The notes under the pieces were generated by a model. The model made no database searches. It had not been told where the DNA came from and was given only the letters and a program-made list of their open reading frames with translations. A program made the translations under genes and the position numbers. A DNA stretch of 64,000 nucleotides, from positions 1 through 64,000 of the forward strand of contig JANQPA010000004.1 of the NCBI GenBank assembly GCA_028285545.1, read 5' to 3'. This DNA comes from Saprospiraceae bacterium. Lineage in GTDB: Bacteria > Bacteroidota > Bacteroidia > Chitinophagales > Saprospiraceae. This document shows, in pieces, positions 27,142 through 35,385 of the stretch (the stretch's first letter is position 1; every line of letters starts with the position of its first letter).

Positions 27142-28686
27142 TCATTTGACATCGTTTTTTGCTTTCCTACCGTACACGATCCCTAATTTATTCATTCGGT
27201 TTCGAAGCGTACTTGCATTTACCCCCAACAATGCTGCAGCACCACCTGGACCATGGATTTTTCCATTGGTTTCCAACAGAATTTGTTTGATGTGACGTGC
27301 AATTACCTCATCCAATTTATAGGTTTTTGTTAAGGGACTTGAGGGTTTTGTCTTTTTCTCCTGCGAAGGGTGGATGATGCGGTCAAATGAAAGAGGACCT
27401 TGGGGGTTAAGGATTAATGCTCTTTCTACAATGTTTTGCAATTCGCGAACATTTCCAGGCCAGTGGTAATCCATCAACACATCGATTGCTCCAGGAGATA
27501 AAGTAGGAATAGAAGGTAACTTCAATTCCTTGGATTTTTGATTAATAAAATGCTGTAGTAGAGCGGGAATATCCGATTTTCTTTCTCGCAAAGGAGGAAT
27601 CCAGATAGGAAAAACATTGAGTCGAAACCACAAGTCTTCCCTAAAGAGCCGACTTTTCACCATTTCAATTAGGTTGCGGTTGGTAGCAGCAATTATTCTA
27701 ATGTTTAATGGTATGGTGGTGGCACCCCCGACTCGCTCAATCTCTTTATTTTGCAAAACCCGCAATAATCTGGTCTGTGCCTGGAGTGGCAGTTCACTAA
27801 TTTCATCTAAAAATATGGAGCCTTCATTTGCTCTTTCGAAGCGGCCTCTTTTTTGAGCAATAGCCCCTGTGAAAGCCCCTTTTTCATGACCAAAGAGTTC
27901 ACTATCAATGAGCGTGTCAGGAATGGCACCACAATTTACACTAATAAATGGGCCATCAGCCCTCACTGAGGAATAATGTATGGCATTGGCGATCACATCT
28001 TTCCCCACTCCGGTATCTCCCATAAGTAACACCGGGCTATCCATGGGAGCCACTCGTCTGACCTGGTCCATGACCTCTTTCAGCCCAAAATTAGCTCCCA
28101 CAATAGTTTCTCCGGATATTCGACCCAATTCCCTGTGCAAAAAACGGTTGTCATCAGCCAGCAGATCTTTTAACTTTAAGGCCTCCCGGTGCCTGCGTTC
28201 ATTAGACATAGCTATCACAAATGGTTCTTTCAATATGGATACTAATCTTCCGTCTTTTGGGGTATAAATTTCCTTCTCAGATATGAAAACCAGTGCTCCC
28301 AATAGTTGCTTATCAGATGTTAACAATAAAACCATAAGTGAAGTACAAGGCACATTATGAAATAGTAACATTTCCCGGCTTATAGCCCGTTCATAGGGTT
28401 TATCAAAAATGGCCACCTCTCCGCCTGTAGGTAGTTCCTTTAAAGCAGCTGAATTCTGAGCCTCTTTGGAAAGAGGGGTGAGCAAATCCATTTTTTCACA
28501 TTCATTTGCAGTGGCCATTGCAATGGTTCTCATTGCCCCATAGTTCTGATCATAATATTGGAGAAATACTCTATCTAAAGGAATAAAATCTTGCAAATAG
28601 AGCAAGGTAGATTGAAGTGCCACCTCAATATCCAGATCCCCGCAAATACGCAAAGTAGCTTCCCTGAAGAATTCACTTGTGACCAT
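27142..28686 (-). CDS. Sigma54-dependent activator: GAF, AAA+ and Fis-type HTH
   Basis: 514 residues. An N-terminal GAF sensor (about 15-165) is followed by the AAA+ core: Walker A GDTGVGKD (223-230), the sigma54-contact loop GAFTGA (270-275), Walker B IFLDE (291-295) and later the arginine-rich RLNVFPIWIPPLRER. The C-terminal Fis-type HTH (GGAAALLGVNASTLRNRMN) completes an FhlA/NorR-like layout. There is no receiver domain, so the signal is probably a small molecule or redox state sensed by GAF. It is divergent from the redox operon at 28872-34224, whose leader carries a -24/-12 promoter and a palindrome. Confidence 0.93.
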   Translation of the reverse strand: MVTSEFFREATLRICGDLDIEVALQSTLLYLQDFIPLDRVFLQYYDQNYGAMRTIAMATANECEKMDLLTPLSKEAQNSAALKELPTGGEVAIFDKPYERAISREMLLFHNVPCTSLMVLLLTSDKQLLGALVFISEKEIYTPKDGRLVSILKEPFVIAMSNERRHREALKLKDLLADDNRFLHRELGRISGETIVGANFGLKEVMDQVRRVAPMDSPVLLMGDTGVGKDVIANAIHYSSVRADGPFISVNCGAIPDTLIDSELFGHEKGAFTGAIAQKRGRFERANEGSIFLDEISELPLQAQTRLLRVLQNKEIERVGGATTIPLNIRIIAATNRNLIEMVKSRLFREDLWFRLNVFPIWIPPLRERKSDIPALLQHFINQKSKELKLPSIPTLSPGAIDVLMDYHWPGNVRELQNIVERALILNPQGPLSFDRIIHPSQEKKTKPSSPLTKTYKLDEVIARHIKQILLETNGKIHGPGGAAALLGVNASTLRNRMNKLGIVYGRKAKNDVK

Positions 28687-28758
28687 TATTAGAATTGATT
28701 GACATGAACTAAAACTGTCTTATTCGGCAATTTATAACACAAATACCAAATATGGCAA

Positions 28759-28770
28759 TGACAATTGTCA
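28759..28770. promoter_or_regulatory. Upstream activator site palindrome
   Basis: The perfect 12-bp palindrome TGACAATTGTCA lies 63 bp before the -24 box at 28833, a usual distance for sigma54 enhancer sites. Related half-sites (TGGCAAT at 28753, ATATGACAAC at 28772) flank it. It is the natural binding site for the Fis-type HTH of the neighbouring activator. Confidence 0.65.
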
Positions 28771-28832
28771 AATATGACAACCAACAATCAAATTTAACAC
28801 ATAAAGCACTAATAATCAAATACTTAAAATCT

Positions 28833-28848
28833 TGGCACATTATTTGGA
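28833..28848 (+). promoter_or_regulatory. Sigma54 (-24/-12) promoter of the redox operon
   Basis: TGGCACATTATTTGGA matches the consensus TGGCAC-N5-TTGCA with one change (GG for GC at -12). The spacing is exact. The predicted start is near 28859, and an AAGGAAG ribosome site at 28861-28867 sits just before the ATG at 28872, which fits a very short leader. Confidence 0.7.
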
Positions 28849-28871
28849 TATGGAAAACAAAAGGAAGATAG

Positions 28872-29162
28872 ATGAATCAATACTTGGAAATAATAGAATT
28901 GAGGACTACAGGTCAGAACCGTAAAGAGCTGGAAGGAATATTTGAAAAATTAATAGCTGAATTCGATGCCGAAAGAGAAAAAGAGCACATACAGGTTTAC
29001 AACAGCCTGGTTATAGAAAGTGATTTTGCTATTCATCTTCATGTTCTATCCGAGGACTTTAATAGTGAGGGTAGTCCATTAGGATTGCGTATGGTATCGG
29101 CTTTAAAAGAATACGGCTTAGTTCACCATAACATTTGGTGCAAATACCTTTCCGGGAATTAA
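28872..29162 (+). CDS. Small protein of unknown function, first gene of the sigma54 operon
   Basis: 96 residues, soluble, possibly a ferredoxin-like alpha+beta barrel of the antibiotic-biosynthesis-monooxygenase (ABM) sort: LEIIELRT, a long helix with KELEGIFEKLIAEF, strands VYNSLVIESDFAIHLHVLSE and a final helix. The family call is a guess from secondary structure. It has a good ribosome site (AAGGAAG) and a 25-bp gap to the MBL gene. Being first after the sigma54 promoter suggests a direct role in the response. Confidence 0.65.
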   Translation: MNQYLEIIELRTTGQNRKELEGIFEKLIAEFDAEREKEHIQVYNSLVIESDFAIHLHVLSEDFNSEGSPLGLRMVSALKEYGLVHHNIWCKYLSGN

Positions 29163-29187
29163 TAGTCAATCAAAAAAACAAAGAAAG

Positions 29188-30045
29188 ATGAAAATAACAT
29201 TTTATGGTTACAATTCATTTCTTATCGAATCGGATTCCAAAAAGATTGCGATTGATCCGGGAGCGAGTTTTTACTTGCCGGATTTTTTCAGGACACTCAT
29301 CCCTAAATCAGAATGGAAGGATATCACCCACATTTTTGTAACTCATGGAGATCCTGACCATCACTGGCATACTGACAGGCTCCTGGCCGCCTCAGATGCA
29401 AAGCTCGTATGTAATGAAAAGCTGGTAAGGGAACACAAGGGTCAAAAACTGATGCTGGCTCCGAGGAGAAAGGGGCTTGTATTCAACACACCAGTGGAAG
29501 ATCCTTATACCCTTTCGGTAGGGCAAACAATCGAATTGGATGGAATGCTGATCACCGGTATTAAAGGTACTCATGGTCACTTAAGGCTTCAGATCGGACC
29601 TTTTTCGAAAACCCTGCGTGAAGGCCCCGAGGAAAGAATGGGTTACGGAGAAATAGGCTTTCAAATACAGCTCAATGGGATTACTATCCTCAATTTGGGG
29701 GACACCATCCTACATGCTGAAGAATGGAAAAAACTGGAAGCTCCAAATATACTGATGATACCCATTGGTGGAAAAAGTTCCGGAAATACCATGGATGAGC
29801 ACGATGCTTTGAAAGCATTAGCCGTCATACGACCAGAAATCGTGATCCCAGTTCACTATAACTGCGGAGCTTTATTCAATAAATGTTACAATCCGGCTAA
29901 TGATAAGTGGTTCAAAAATGAAGCTAAAAAAATGGGGGTTCAATGTATCCTATTGAAACCAGGCGACTCGACTAATATAGAAAACGCTGAATCTTTAAAA
30001 AAAATAAACGAGGGCTTTTTTCATCAGAAAAAGCGGCCACTATAG
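29188..30045 (+). CDS. MBL-fold metallo-hydrolase (UPF0173-like)
   Basis: 285 residues. The metallo-beta-lactamase fold is shown by ITFYGYNSFLIESD, KKIAIDPG, and the metal motif VTHGDPDHHWH (His53, Asp55, Asp57, His58), followed by GTHGHL, LGDTILH and VIPVHYNCGA. The usual HxHxDH has Asp in place of the second His (HGDPDH), which may change metal occupancy. UPF0173-type members are broad hydrolases; the C-terminal extension with Cys residues (NCGALFNKCYN) is of note. It is the second gene of the sigma54 operon. Confidence 0.85.
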   Translation: MKITFYGYNSFLIESDSKKIAIDPGASFYLPDFFRTLIPKSEWKDITHIFVTHGDPDHHWHTDRLLAASDAKLVCNEKLVREHKGQKLMLAPRRKGLVFNTPVEDPYTLSVGQTIELDGMLITGIKGTHGHLRLQIGPFSKTLREGPEERMGYGEIGFQIQLNGITILNLGDTILHAEEWKKLEAPNILMIPIGGKSSGNTMDEHDALKALAVIRPEIVIPVHYNCGALFNKCYNPANDKWFKNEAKKMGVQCILLKPGDSTNIENAESLKKINEGFFHQKKRPL

Positions 30046-30069
30046 ATAAATAATGATTTCAAAGTGGCC
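30035..30069 (+). terminator. Hairpin inside the sigma54 operon
   Basis: GGCCACT (30035-30041, overlapping the MBL stop) pairs with AGTGGCC (30063-30069), followed by TTTATTT. It sits in the 80-bp gap before the flavodoxin gene, the longest gap in the operon, and could trim expression of the distal genes. Confidence 0.4.
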
Positions 30070-30125
30070 TTTATTTAGAAGAAAAAGAAGGCTCTCTTTT
30101 TTCCAAAATAAAAGCATTATCAATT

Positions 30126-30641
30126 ATGAACGGTGCAATTTTCTTCTCAACTAAATATGGCAGTACTGCTCAATACGCCCAGTGGATCGGAGAAGCGACG
30201 GGCTTACCAATATTTAATATTAAAGATGCCAATGCTGATCTTTTGGAATATGACTTTTTGATCCTCGGCAGCCCAATAATTTACCATAAGGTACATAACT
30301 GGAAATGGGTAAGAGCGAATTTGGCAGAAATAGAGGAAAAGCCAATCATATTTTTCACCGTTTCGGGCGCTCCAGCAGGACAAAAACTCGATGCTTGGAT
30401 CGCCGATAGCCTTCCTCAACATTTGATTTCAAAAATGCATCATGTAGTACTGCGAGGCCGACAAAACCCAAAGGAGCTAAGCTGGTGGGACCGTCTAATG
30501 TTAATCATAGGCTCAATGAAAAACCCCGACCCTGTTGCAAGCAAAGAAGAATTGGAGGGCTTTGATTTTATGGATAAATCTAGTATAGGCCCTATTGTAA
30601 AATGGGTTCGGCAACTCCAGTTAAGTAATATGTTTATTTAA
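30126..30641 (+). CDS. Flavodoxin-domain protein (HemG-like)
   Basis: 171 residues. The FMN-binding loop is at the start (FFSTKYGSTAQYAQWI), then DFLILGSPIIYHKVHNW and FFTVSGAPAG, giving the layout of the flavodoxin_5/HemG group of single-domain flavoproteins. Length and pattern fit protoporphyrinogen-oxidase-like flavodoxins, but a haem role is not supported by neighbours. It is more likely an electron carrier for the oxidoreductase 23 bp downstream. Remnants of a second copy of its 5' end occur at 32537. Confidence 0.85.
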   Translation: MNGAIFFSTKYGSTAQYAQWIGEATGLPIFNIKDANADLLEYDFLILGSPIIYHKVHNWKWVRANLAEIEEKPIIFFTVSGAPAGQKLDAWIADSLPQHLISKMHHVVLRGRQNPKELSWWDRLMLIIGSMKNPDPVASKEELEGFDFMDKSSIGPIVKWVRQLQLSNMFI

Positions 30642-30664
30642 TTAAAAACAAAAAATTCCCCAAA

Positions 30665-32500
30665 ATGAAATACAACACCATTATTATAGGAGGCGGCTTA
30701 GCGGGGTTGACTGCCGGAGCCACCCTCACAAAATTCGGAAAGAAGGTCCTTTTGTTAGAACAACACCACAAACCAGGCGGCTGTGCCACCACTTTTAAGC
30801 GGGGTGATTTCATCATAGAAGTCGGCCTGCATGAAATGAGTGGCCTGGCTGAAGGCGGCACCATTAGGAACCTTTTCAAAATGTTAGAAGTGGACAATCA
30901 CGTTGAATTTCTGCAAGTGCCAGAGTTCTATGGAGTGCTTTCGGATGAAGAAGATTTTGTATTTCCGCATGGCTATAAAGCAGCAAATAAGGCCCTAATC
31001 GACAAATATCCTGAAGAGGAAAAAGGAATCAAACGGTTTTTCAAATTAATTGCCGGTATCCGACGCGAAGCAAATAGCCTGCCTCGTTCGCCTCTAAAAC
31101 GAAAGCTCATTTTTCCACTGATGCCATTACTTTACCCCAACCTGGTAGAAGCAACTCGACATACGGTTGGGTCTTGGTTAGACAAAAACATCACCAATGA
31201 AAACGCAAAACTAGATATGACTGCTCACCTTGCTTATTGGGGCGATGATCCTTATACCTTATCGATGTTTTACTTTGGCACGCCCTTGTCCGGATTTGTT
31301 GAGGCTGGTGGTCACTTTATCAAAGGAGGTTCACAACAGCTTTCCAATCATCTGGCAGCTTACATTGAGCAAAATGGGGGCACAGTATTATTGGGAAAAA
31401 AAGTGCACAAAATTGTTACGAAGAACGGCCAAGCCACTGGTGTTACCTTTGGAGATAGCTTTAATTCCAAGCTCAACTCCACAACGGTAGCAAGTGATAA
31501 TGTAGTGGCCAATTGTGCTATTCCGCTGGTGCCAGAAATGCTGGATGAACCTCATGCCAGCGCTCTAAAACAAAAAATCAATACCCACACCAATTCTTGC
31601 TCATTACTATGCATGTATCTTGGTTTTAATACAGATGTGAGTGCCTTTGGTGTAAAATACTACTCCAATTTCTTTCCAGGAGCTGATGTGAAGACCTTGA
31701 AGGACATTCACCCGAACAACCAGGGTGATTGGTCAAAACGAAGTTTCATTTTTGTAGATTATAACAAGGTAGATTCCCAATTGGCACCACCTGATAAATC
31801 TGAAGGTGTCATCTGTGCAGTAGATTATTTGAAAGACTGGGAAGATTTAAATGAAGCAGATTACAAGGCCAAAAAGGAAGAAGTAGCCCAAATATTATTA
31901 CAGCGTTTGGAAGGGCAATTTCCCGGTATAAGAGATAGTATTGAATACTATGAGGTGTCTACATCTAAAACGATTAAACGATATACCTTAAATCCTAGTG
32001 GATCTGTATATGGGTACGCCCAGACACTAGAACAAACCGCTTCCAAGCGATTTAGAAATAATTTCTTGATTCCGAACTTGTATTTCGCTTCGGCCTGGGC
32101 ATTTCCCGGCGGAGGATTTGAAGGAAGCATTATGGGAGGTTTCTTAGCGGCCTTGCAAATGAATAAAGACAAAATATGGACAGCATGTGATGATGTAAAG
32201 TATGTTGACCAGAGGGTTGTCCCATTCTTGGAGAGTAAAAAAATTGATGAAAATACGCTCGAATTGAGCTTTAAAAAACCGGCCGAGTTTCAGTATCAAC
32301 AGGGTCAATACGCTATCCTCAACCTCACAAACCCGAAAGTAACTGAGCTAGATTTACCCTATCGATGGCTTCCTGTGGTTTCTTCTTCTGAGGAAGAAAG
32401 CATCTGCTTTCACATTGCACTGGATGGCAGCAGCTTTTCCAAAAGTTGTGAGCAATTGAATAAAGAAGATGAAGCATTGGTATTCGGCCCTATGGCTTAG
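30665..32500 (+). CDS. Carotenoid-isomerase-like FAD oxidoreductase with truncated ferredoxin-reductase domain
   Basis: 611 residues. The FAD dinucleotide motif is IIGGGLAGLTAGATL, followed by LLEQHHKPGGCATTFKRG, as in phytoene desaturase/CrtISO proteins. The FAD-proximal C-terminal motif is ASAWAFPGGGFEGSIMGG (~475-492). From ~515 a ferredoxin-reductase-like FAD-binding beta-barrel starts (FQYQQGQYAILNL, LPYRWLPVVSS) but stops at FGPMA. The NAD(P)-binding half normally following is missing. With the flavodoxin upstream this suggests electron transfer to the first FAD. Either a real half-domain fusion or a truncated gene; a flavodoxin scrap just downstream favours rearrangement. Confidence 0.82.
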   Translation: MKYNTIIIGGGLAGLTAGATLTKFGKKVLLLEQHHKPGGCATTFKRGDFIIEVGLHEMSGLAEGGTIRNLFKMLEVDNHVEFLQVPEFYGVLSDEEDFVFPHGYKAANKALIDKYPEEEKGIKRFFKLIAGIRREANSLPRSPLKRKLIFPLMPLLYPNLVEATRHTVGSWLDKNITNENAKLDMTAHLAYWGDDPYTLSMFYFGTPLSGFVEAGGHFIKGGSQQLSNHLAAYIEQNGGTVLLGKKVHKIVTKNGQATGVTFGDSFNSKLNSTTVASDNVVANCAIPLVPEMLDEPHASALKQKINTHTNSCSLLCMYLGFNTDVSAFGVKYYSNFFPGADVKTLKDIHPNNQGDWSKRSFIFVDYNKVDSQLAPPDKSEGVICAVDYLKDWEDLNEADYKAKKEEVAQILLQRLEGQFPGIRDSIEYYEVSTSKTIKRYTLNPSGSVYGYAQTLEQTASKRFRNNFLIPNLYFASAWAFPGGGFEGSIMGGFLAALQMNKDKIWTACDDVKYVDQRVVPFLESKKIDENTLELSFKKPAEFQYQQGQYAILNLTNPKVTELDLPYRWLPVVSSSEEESICFHIALDGSSFSKSCEQLNKEDEALVFGPMA

Positions 32501-32536
32501 TAATGTTTAAAAAAACAATAACTAGGACGAAATATT

Positions 32537-32629
32537 ATGAGTGGAGCAATTTTTTTCTCAGGTAAGTACGGCAGAAATACACAGACCTATGGTAGGCCAT
32601 TTTACTGGAAAACTTTTAAAATTAATAGG
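32537..32629 (+). pseudogene. Relic of a flavodoxin gene start
   Basis: Translation gives MSGAIFFSGKYGRNTQTYG, clearly like the flavodoxin at 30126 (MNGAIFFSTKYGSTAQYAQ). After ~20 codons the likeness ends and the frame runs straight into the SemiSWEET gene. So the 5' end of a second flavodoxin gene has been joined to the transporter gene. It may still be translated as a 31-residue N-terminal extension. Confidence 0.7.
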
Positions 32630-32905
32630 ATGGAATATTTTCTTGGAATTATCGCTATGGCTCTTGGTCTCATTGTCACTTTATTAGGTTTTCCAATGCA
32701 AATCATCAAAAATTGGAAAAGCAAATCTGCTGACGATCTATCACTTTCCATGTGGACATTGTCCTTTTTAAGTTCATTATCATGGGTTTTATATGGCTAT
32801 TTCAGAGAATATCCAGACTATTTTCTGGTAGTGCCAAGTTTGTTTGGTAGCCTTTTTGCAGGGATCATAATAGCTCAAATCATTATGTATAAAGAATCAG
32901 TCTAA
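32630..32905 (+). CDS. SemiSWEET/PQ-loop family transporter
   Basis: 91 residues from ATG 32630. Three membrane helices with the MtN3/PQ-loop pattern: LLGFPMQIIKNWKSKSADDLSLSMW, then WVLYGYFREYPDY and VVPSLFGSLFAGIIIAQIIM. SemiSWEETs work as dimers and move sugars or related solutes. An in-frame ATG at 32537 would add a flavodoxin-like tail ahead of helix 1, which would be unusual. It lies 12 bp before the dehydrogenase gene, within the sigma54 operon. Confidence 0.83.
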   Translation: MEYFLGIIAMALGLIVTLLGFPMQIIKNWKSKSADDLSLSMWTLSFLSSLSWVLYGYFREYPDYFLVVPSLFGSLFAGIIIAQIIMYKESV

Positions 32906-32917
32906 AAAGATCAAATC

Positions 32918-33934
32918 ATGGGAAAAATAAAGATTCCAGAGACTATGACCGTAGCTGTTTTGAATGCTTATGAAGGTGCAGATGCCATTAGTATCGAGCG
33001 ACGACCAGTACCCAAACCAGGTAGAGATGAAGTTTTGGTCAAAGTCGCCTTCTCGCCGATAAATCCTTCAGATTTGGCAACGCTGAAAGGTCATTATGGC
33101 TTCAAAGATCCAACTCCTATTGTTCCAGGTGGAGAAGGTGCTGGAGAAGTTGTTGCTGCCGGACCAGGATTTATGGCCAACTATTTCCTGGGTAAAAAAG
33201 TTGCCTGTGCGGGTTGGGGAGCAGGTGGAGGTGTTTGGTCGGAGTATGTAGTAAAAAGTGTCAAAGGAGGCGTATTGCCTTTGAAGAAATCACTGAGTTT
33301 TGAGCAAGGAGCCATGTCCATAATCAACCCCTTAACGGCCATGGCTTTTATAGACATTTCGAAAAAAGGGGCGCATAAAGCCATACTATTAACTGCGGCT
33401 GCAAGTTCACTTGGCAAAATGGTGAACAATCTAGGGCGAAAAGAAGGAATTCAAGTAGTAAATATTGTACGCCGAGATCAGCAAGTGGAGCTTCTAAAGG
33501 CCCAAGGTGCTGAGATTGTTCTGAATAGTAATGAAACAGGATTTGAAGAACGGCTACATGATGTATGTTATCAAACGAATACGCGTTTAGCATTCGATGC
33601 AGTGGCTGGTGAATTAACGAATCAGGTATTAAATGCTATGCCGCAGGATAGCAAGGTTCTTGTGTTTAGCGCACTTTCCCAGCAAAAGGTTCAGGTGAGT
33701 CCTGACCAGTTAATATTTGAAAATAAAATGCTTGATGGTTTCTGGCTAGGCCCTTGGATGAGCAATCAAAATGTACTAAAAATAATTCAATTATGGAAAC
33801 GCGTACAGAAGCAAATACCAAACCATCTCAAAAGTGAGGTTAGAAAAATCTATCCAATACAAGAAGTGAAAGAAGCCATTCACGAGTATACCAGACAAAT
33901 GACTAGAGGAAAAATTTTATTAAAAATGTCTTGA
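32918..33934 (+). CDS. MDR-superfamily dehydrogenase (quinone reductase-like)
   Basis: 338 residues. The GroES-like N-terminal domain (VLVKVAFSPINPSDLATLKG, VPGGEGAGEVVAAG) and a Rossmann domain (AILLTAAASSLGKMVNNLG) define a medium-chain reductase. Catalytic zinc ligands of alcohol dehydrogenases are absent (no GHE motif), so a zinc-free quinone oxidoreductase or enoyl reductase is likely, using NADPH. It is 12 bp after the SemiSWEET gene and part of the sigma54 operon, in keeping with a redox or electrophile stress theme. Confidence 0.87.
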   Translation: MGKIKIPETMTVAVLNAYEGADAISIERRPVPKPGRDEVLVKVAFSPINPSDLATLKGHYGFKDPTPIVPGGEGAGEVVAAGPGFMANYFLGKKVACAGWGAGGGVWSEYVVKSVKGGVLPLKKSLSFEQGAMSIINPLTAMAFIDISKKGAHKAILLTAAASSLGKMVNNLGRKEGIQVVNIVRRDQQVELLKAQGAEIVLNSNETGFEERLHDVCYQTNTRLAFDAVAGELTNQVLNAMPQDSKVLVFSALSQQKVQVSPDQLIFENKMLDGFWLGPWMSNQNVLKIIQLWKRVQKQIPNHLKSEVRKIYPIQEVKEAIHEYTRQMTRGKILLKMS

Positions 33935-33951
33935 TAAAAAAATTAAATATT

Positions 33952-34224
33952 ATGAAAAATGATCAAGCTTATCAGCAGGCAAAAAAAAGAGTACAATTGA
34001 AATTAGAATTTAGAAATCACTTAGCAGTTTATGTCGGTGTCAACTTATTACTCCTCATTATCAATTTAAGTACATCAAGCGATTATCTGTGGGTCAAGTG
34101 GCCTGTTCTAGGATGGGGTATTGGACTATTCTTTCACTGGTTGAATGCTCATGTATTTCCGAATAACAATATAATCCCAGAGGAGATGATAAAAAAGGAA
34201 ATGGAAAAAGCAGATAACCTATAG
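33952..34224 (+). CDS. 2TM domain protein
   Basis: 90 residues from ATG 33952 (MKNDQAYQQAKKRV); a TTG at 33931 overlapping the previous stop is less likely. An N-terminal charged helix is followed by two membrane helices (LAVYVGVNLLLLIINL and WPVLGWGIGLFFHWLNAHVF), the pattern of the Bacteroidota 2TM family often found as sensor-kinase or LytTR input modules. It is the last gene of the likely sigma54 operon, 17 bp after the dehydrogenase. Confidence 0.82.
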   Translation: MKNDQAYQQAKKRVQLKLEFRNHLAVYVGVNLLLLIINLSTSSDYLWVKWPVLGWGIGLFFHWLNAHVFPNNNIIPEEMIKKEMEKADNL

Positions 34225-34326
34225 TAGTTATAAGGCATGAATCTTTTTAAAAAAATTGCTTCTTAGTTCGTAAGCACGGCCTAGGTGTAAATCGTATTAT
34301 TTCGAATTCTGTAAAAGAGAATATGT

Positions 34327-34974
34327 ATGAAAAATTATATCACTACTTTATCGTCCAGCAAAGCAGCAATGATTGTCGGGATTGCATTTATAAGCTCGGT
34401 GTTCATTGTAACCTTAGTTGATGATTTCCTTTTAGCCAATTTTGTAGTGCCTGGAGATACCAATGCATTAGCCAAAGATATTGAGGCGAACGGTAGGATT
34501 TTTGCTGTTGCGGTTGTTGGTTATCTAATAGTACTTGCACTTGATTCCATTATTGGTCTTGCTCTTTATGTTGTGCTTAAGCCTGCAAATAAGAATCTAG
34601 CATTCCTTACATCAGGTCTTAGACTGCTATACGCTTTTGCTTTAGTAATTGGAGTGTTTGCTTTGGCATTTAAAATTATTGATGTTTACGGATATGCATC
34701 TATAAAACTTGTGGGATATATTTTTTTTGCTTTACACATCCTCTTACTTGGTTATGCAGTCTTCAAGTCAGGATATATCCCAAAAAGTCTTGGGGTATTA
34801 TTGATGATTGCATCCTTTTCCTACGCTGTGTTTTTTGTAGATTTTAATCTACCTACTTCAATGAAGACAAGCATAATGTTAATTATGGCTATTGCTGAAC
34901 TATCATTAAGTATCTGGCTTATGGTAAAAAGGAATAGACTACCTGAAAATAGTTTTTATGGAAATAACCAATAG
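34327..34974 (+). CDS. DUF4386 membrane protein
   Basis: 215 residues, six membrane helices. The alternation and motifs (KAAMIVGIAFISSVFI, LFALHILLLGYAVFKSGYIPKSLGVLL) match DUF4386, a six-helix membrane family whose members often recur as scattered paralogues in soil and marine bacteria. Function unknown. It is separated by 100 bp from the sigma54 operon and probably has its own promoter. Confidence 0.85.
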   Translation: MKNYITTLSSSKAAMIVGIAFISSVFIVTLVDDFLLANFVVPGDTNALAKDIEANGRIFAVAVVGYLIVLALDSIIGLALYVVLKPANKNLAFLTSGLRLLYAFALVIGVFALAFKIIDVYGYASIKLVGYIFFALHILLLGYAVFKSGYIPKSLGVLLMIASFSYAVFFVDFNLPTSMKTSIMLIMAIAELSLSIWLMVKRNRLPENSFYGNNQ

Positions 34975-35045
34975 AGTCCTTGGGTATAAAATATTGAAGC
35001 GCAATATTCCCATGATAAGCAAGGCTTATAACTCTTATCCATTAT

Positions 35046-35267
35046 AACGACAAAGCGGTTACATACATTAATTATGTTTGGCCCTTTAATGCCTGTTTTA
35101 ATGGAAGTGGACACCCGGCCATGAATATTCCGCTGGGATTAGGGAAAGAAGGATTGCCTGTAGGAATTCAGCTAGTAGGACCCTATTGGAGCGAACCGGA
35201 TATGTTACATTTTGCAAAATTGGTCTCTGAATTCACTAAAGGATTTGTAAAACCCAATGGACTCTAA
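35046..35267 (+). pseudogene. C-terminal fragment of an amidase-signature enzyme
   Basis: The frame ending at TAA 35265-35267 reads YINYVWPFNACFNGSGHPA, then MNIPLGLGKEGLPVGIQLVG and PYWSEPDMLHFAKLVSEF. This is the typical C-terminal end of amidase-signature proteins (PFN..G.PA...P.G....LPVG.Q.). The catalytic Ser-Ser-Lys region and the rest of the gene are absent, and no start codon precedes it, so it is a relic. The stretch 34975-35045 shows nothing recognisable. Confidence 0.75.
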
Positions 35268-35385
35268 CTATTACCAATAAAGGTTAAAATACTCAGTTCG
35301 TTTATGCACCGCCACGAAATTTAACCGTACTGAAAGCCGATAAGATTAGGAATCAAAAATATTCACCATTAAAGAACAATCAACA

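Noticed and set aside
31276-31292. TGGCAC-type sigma54 box
   Set aside because: It is inside the FAD oxidoreductase gene and the -12 box is poor (TTGTC); probably chance.
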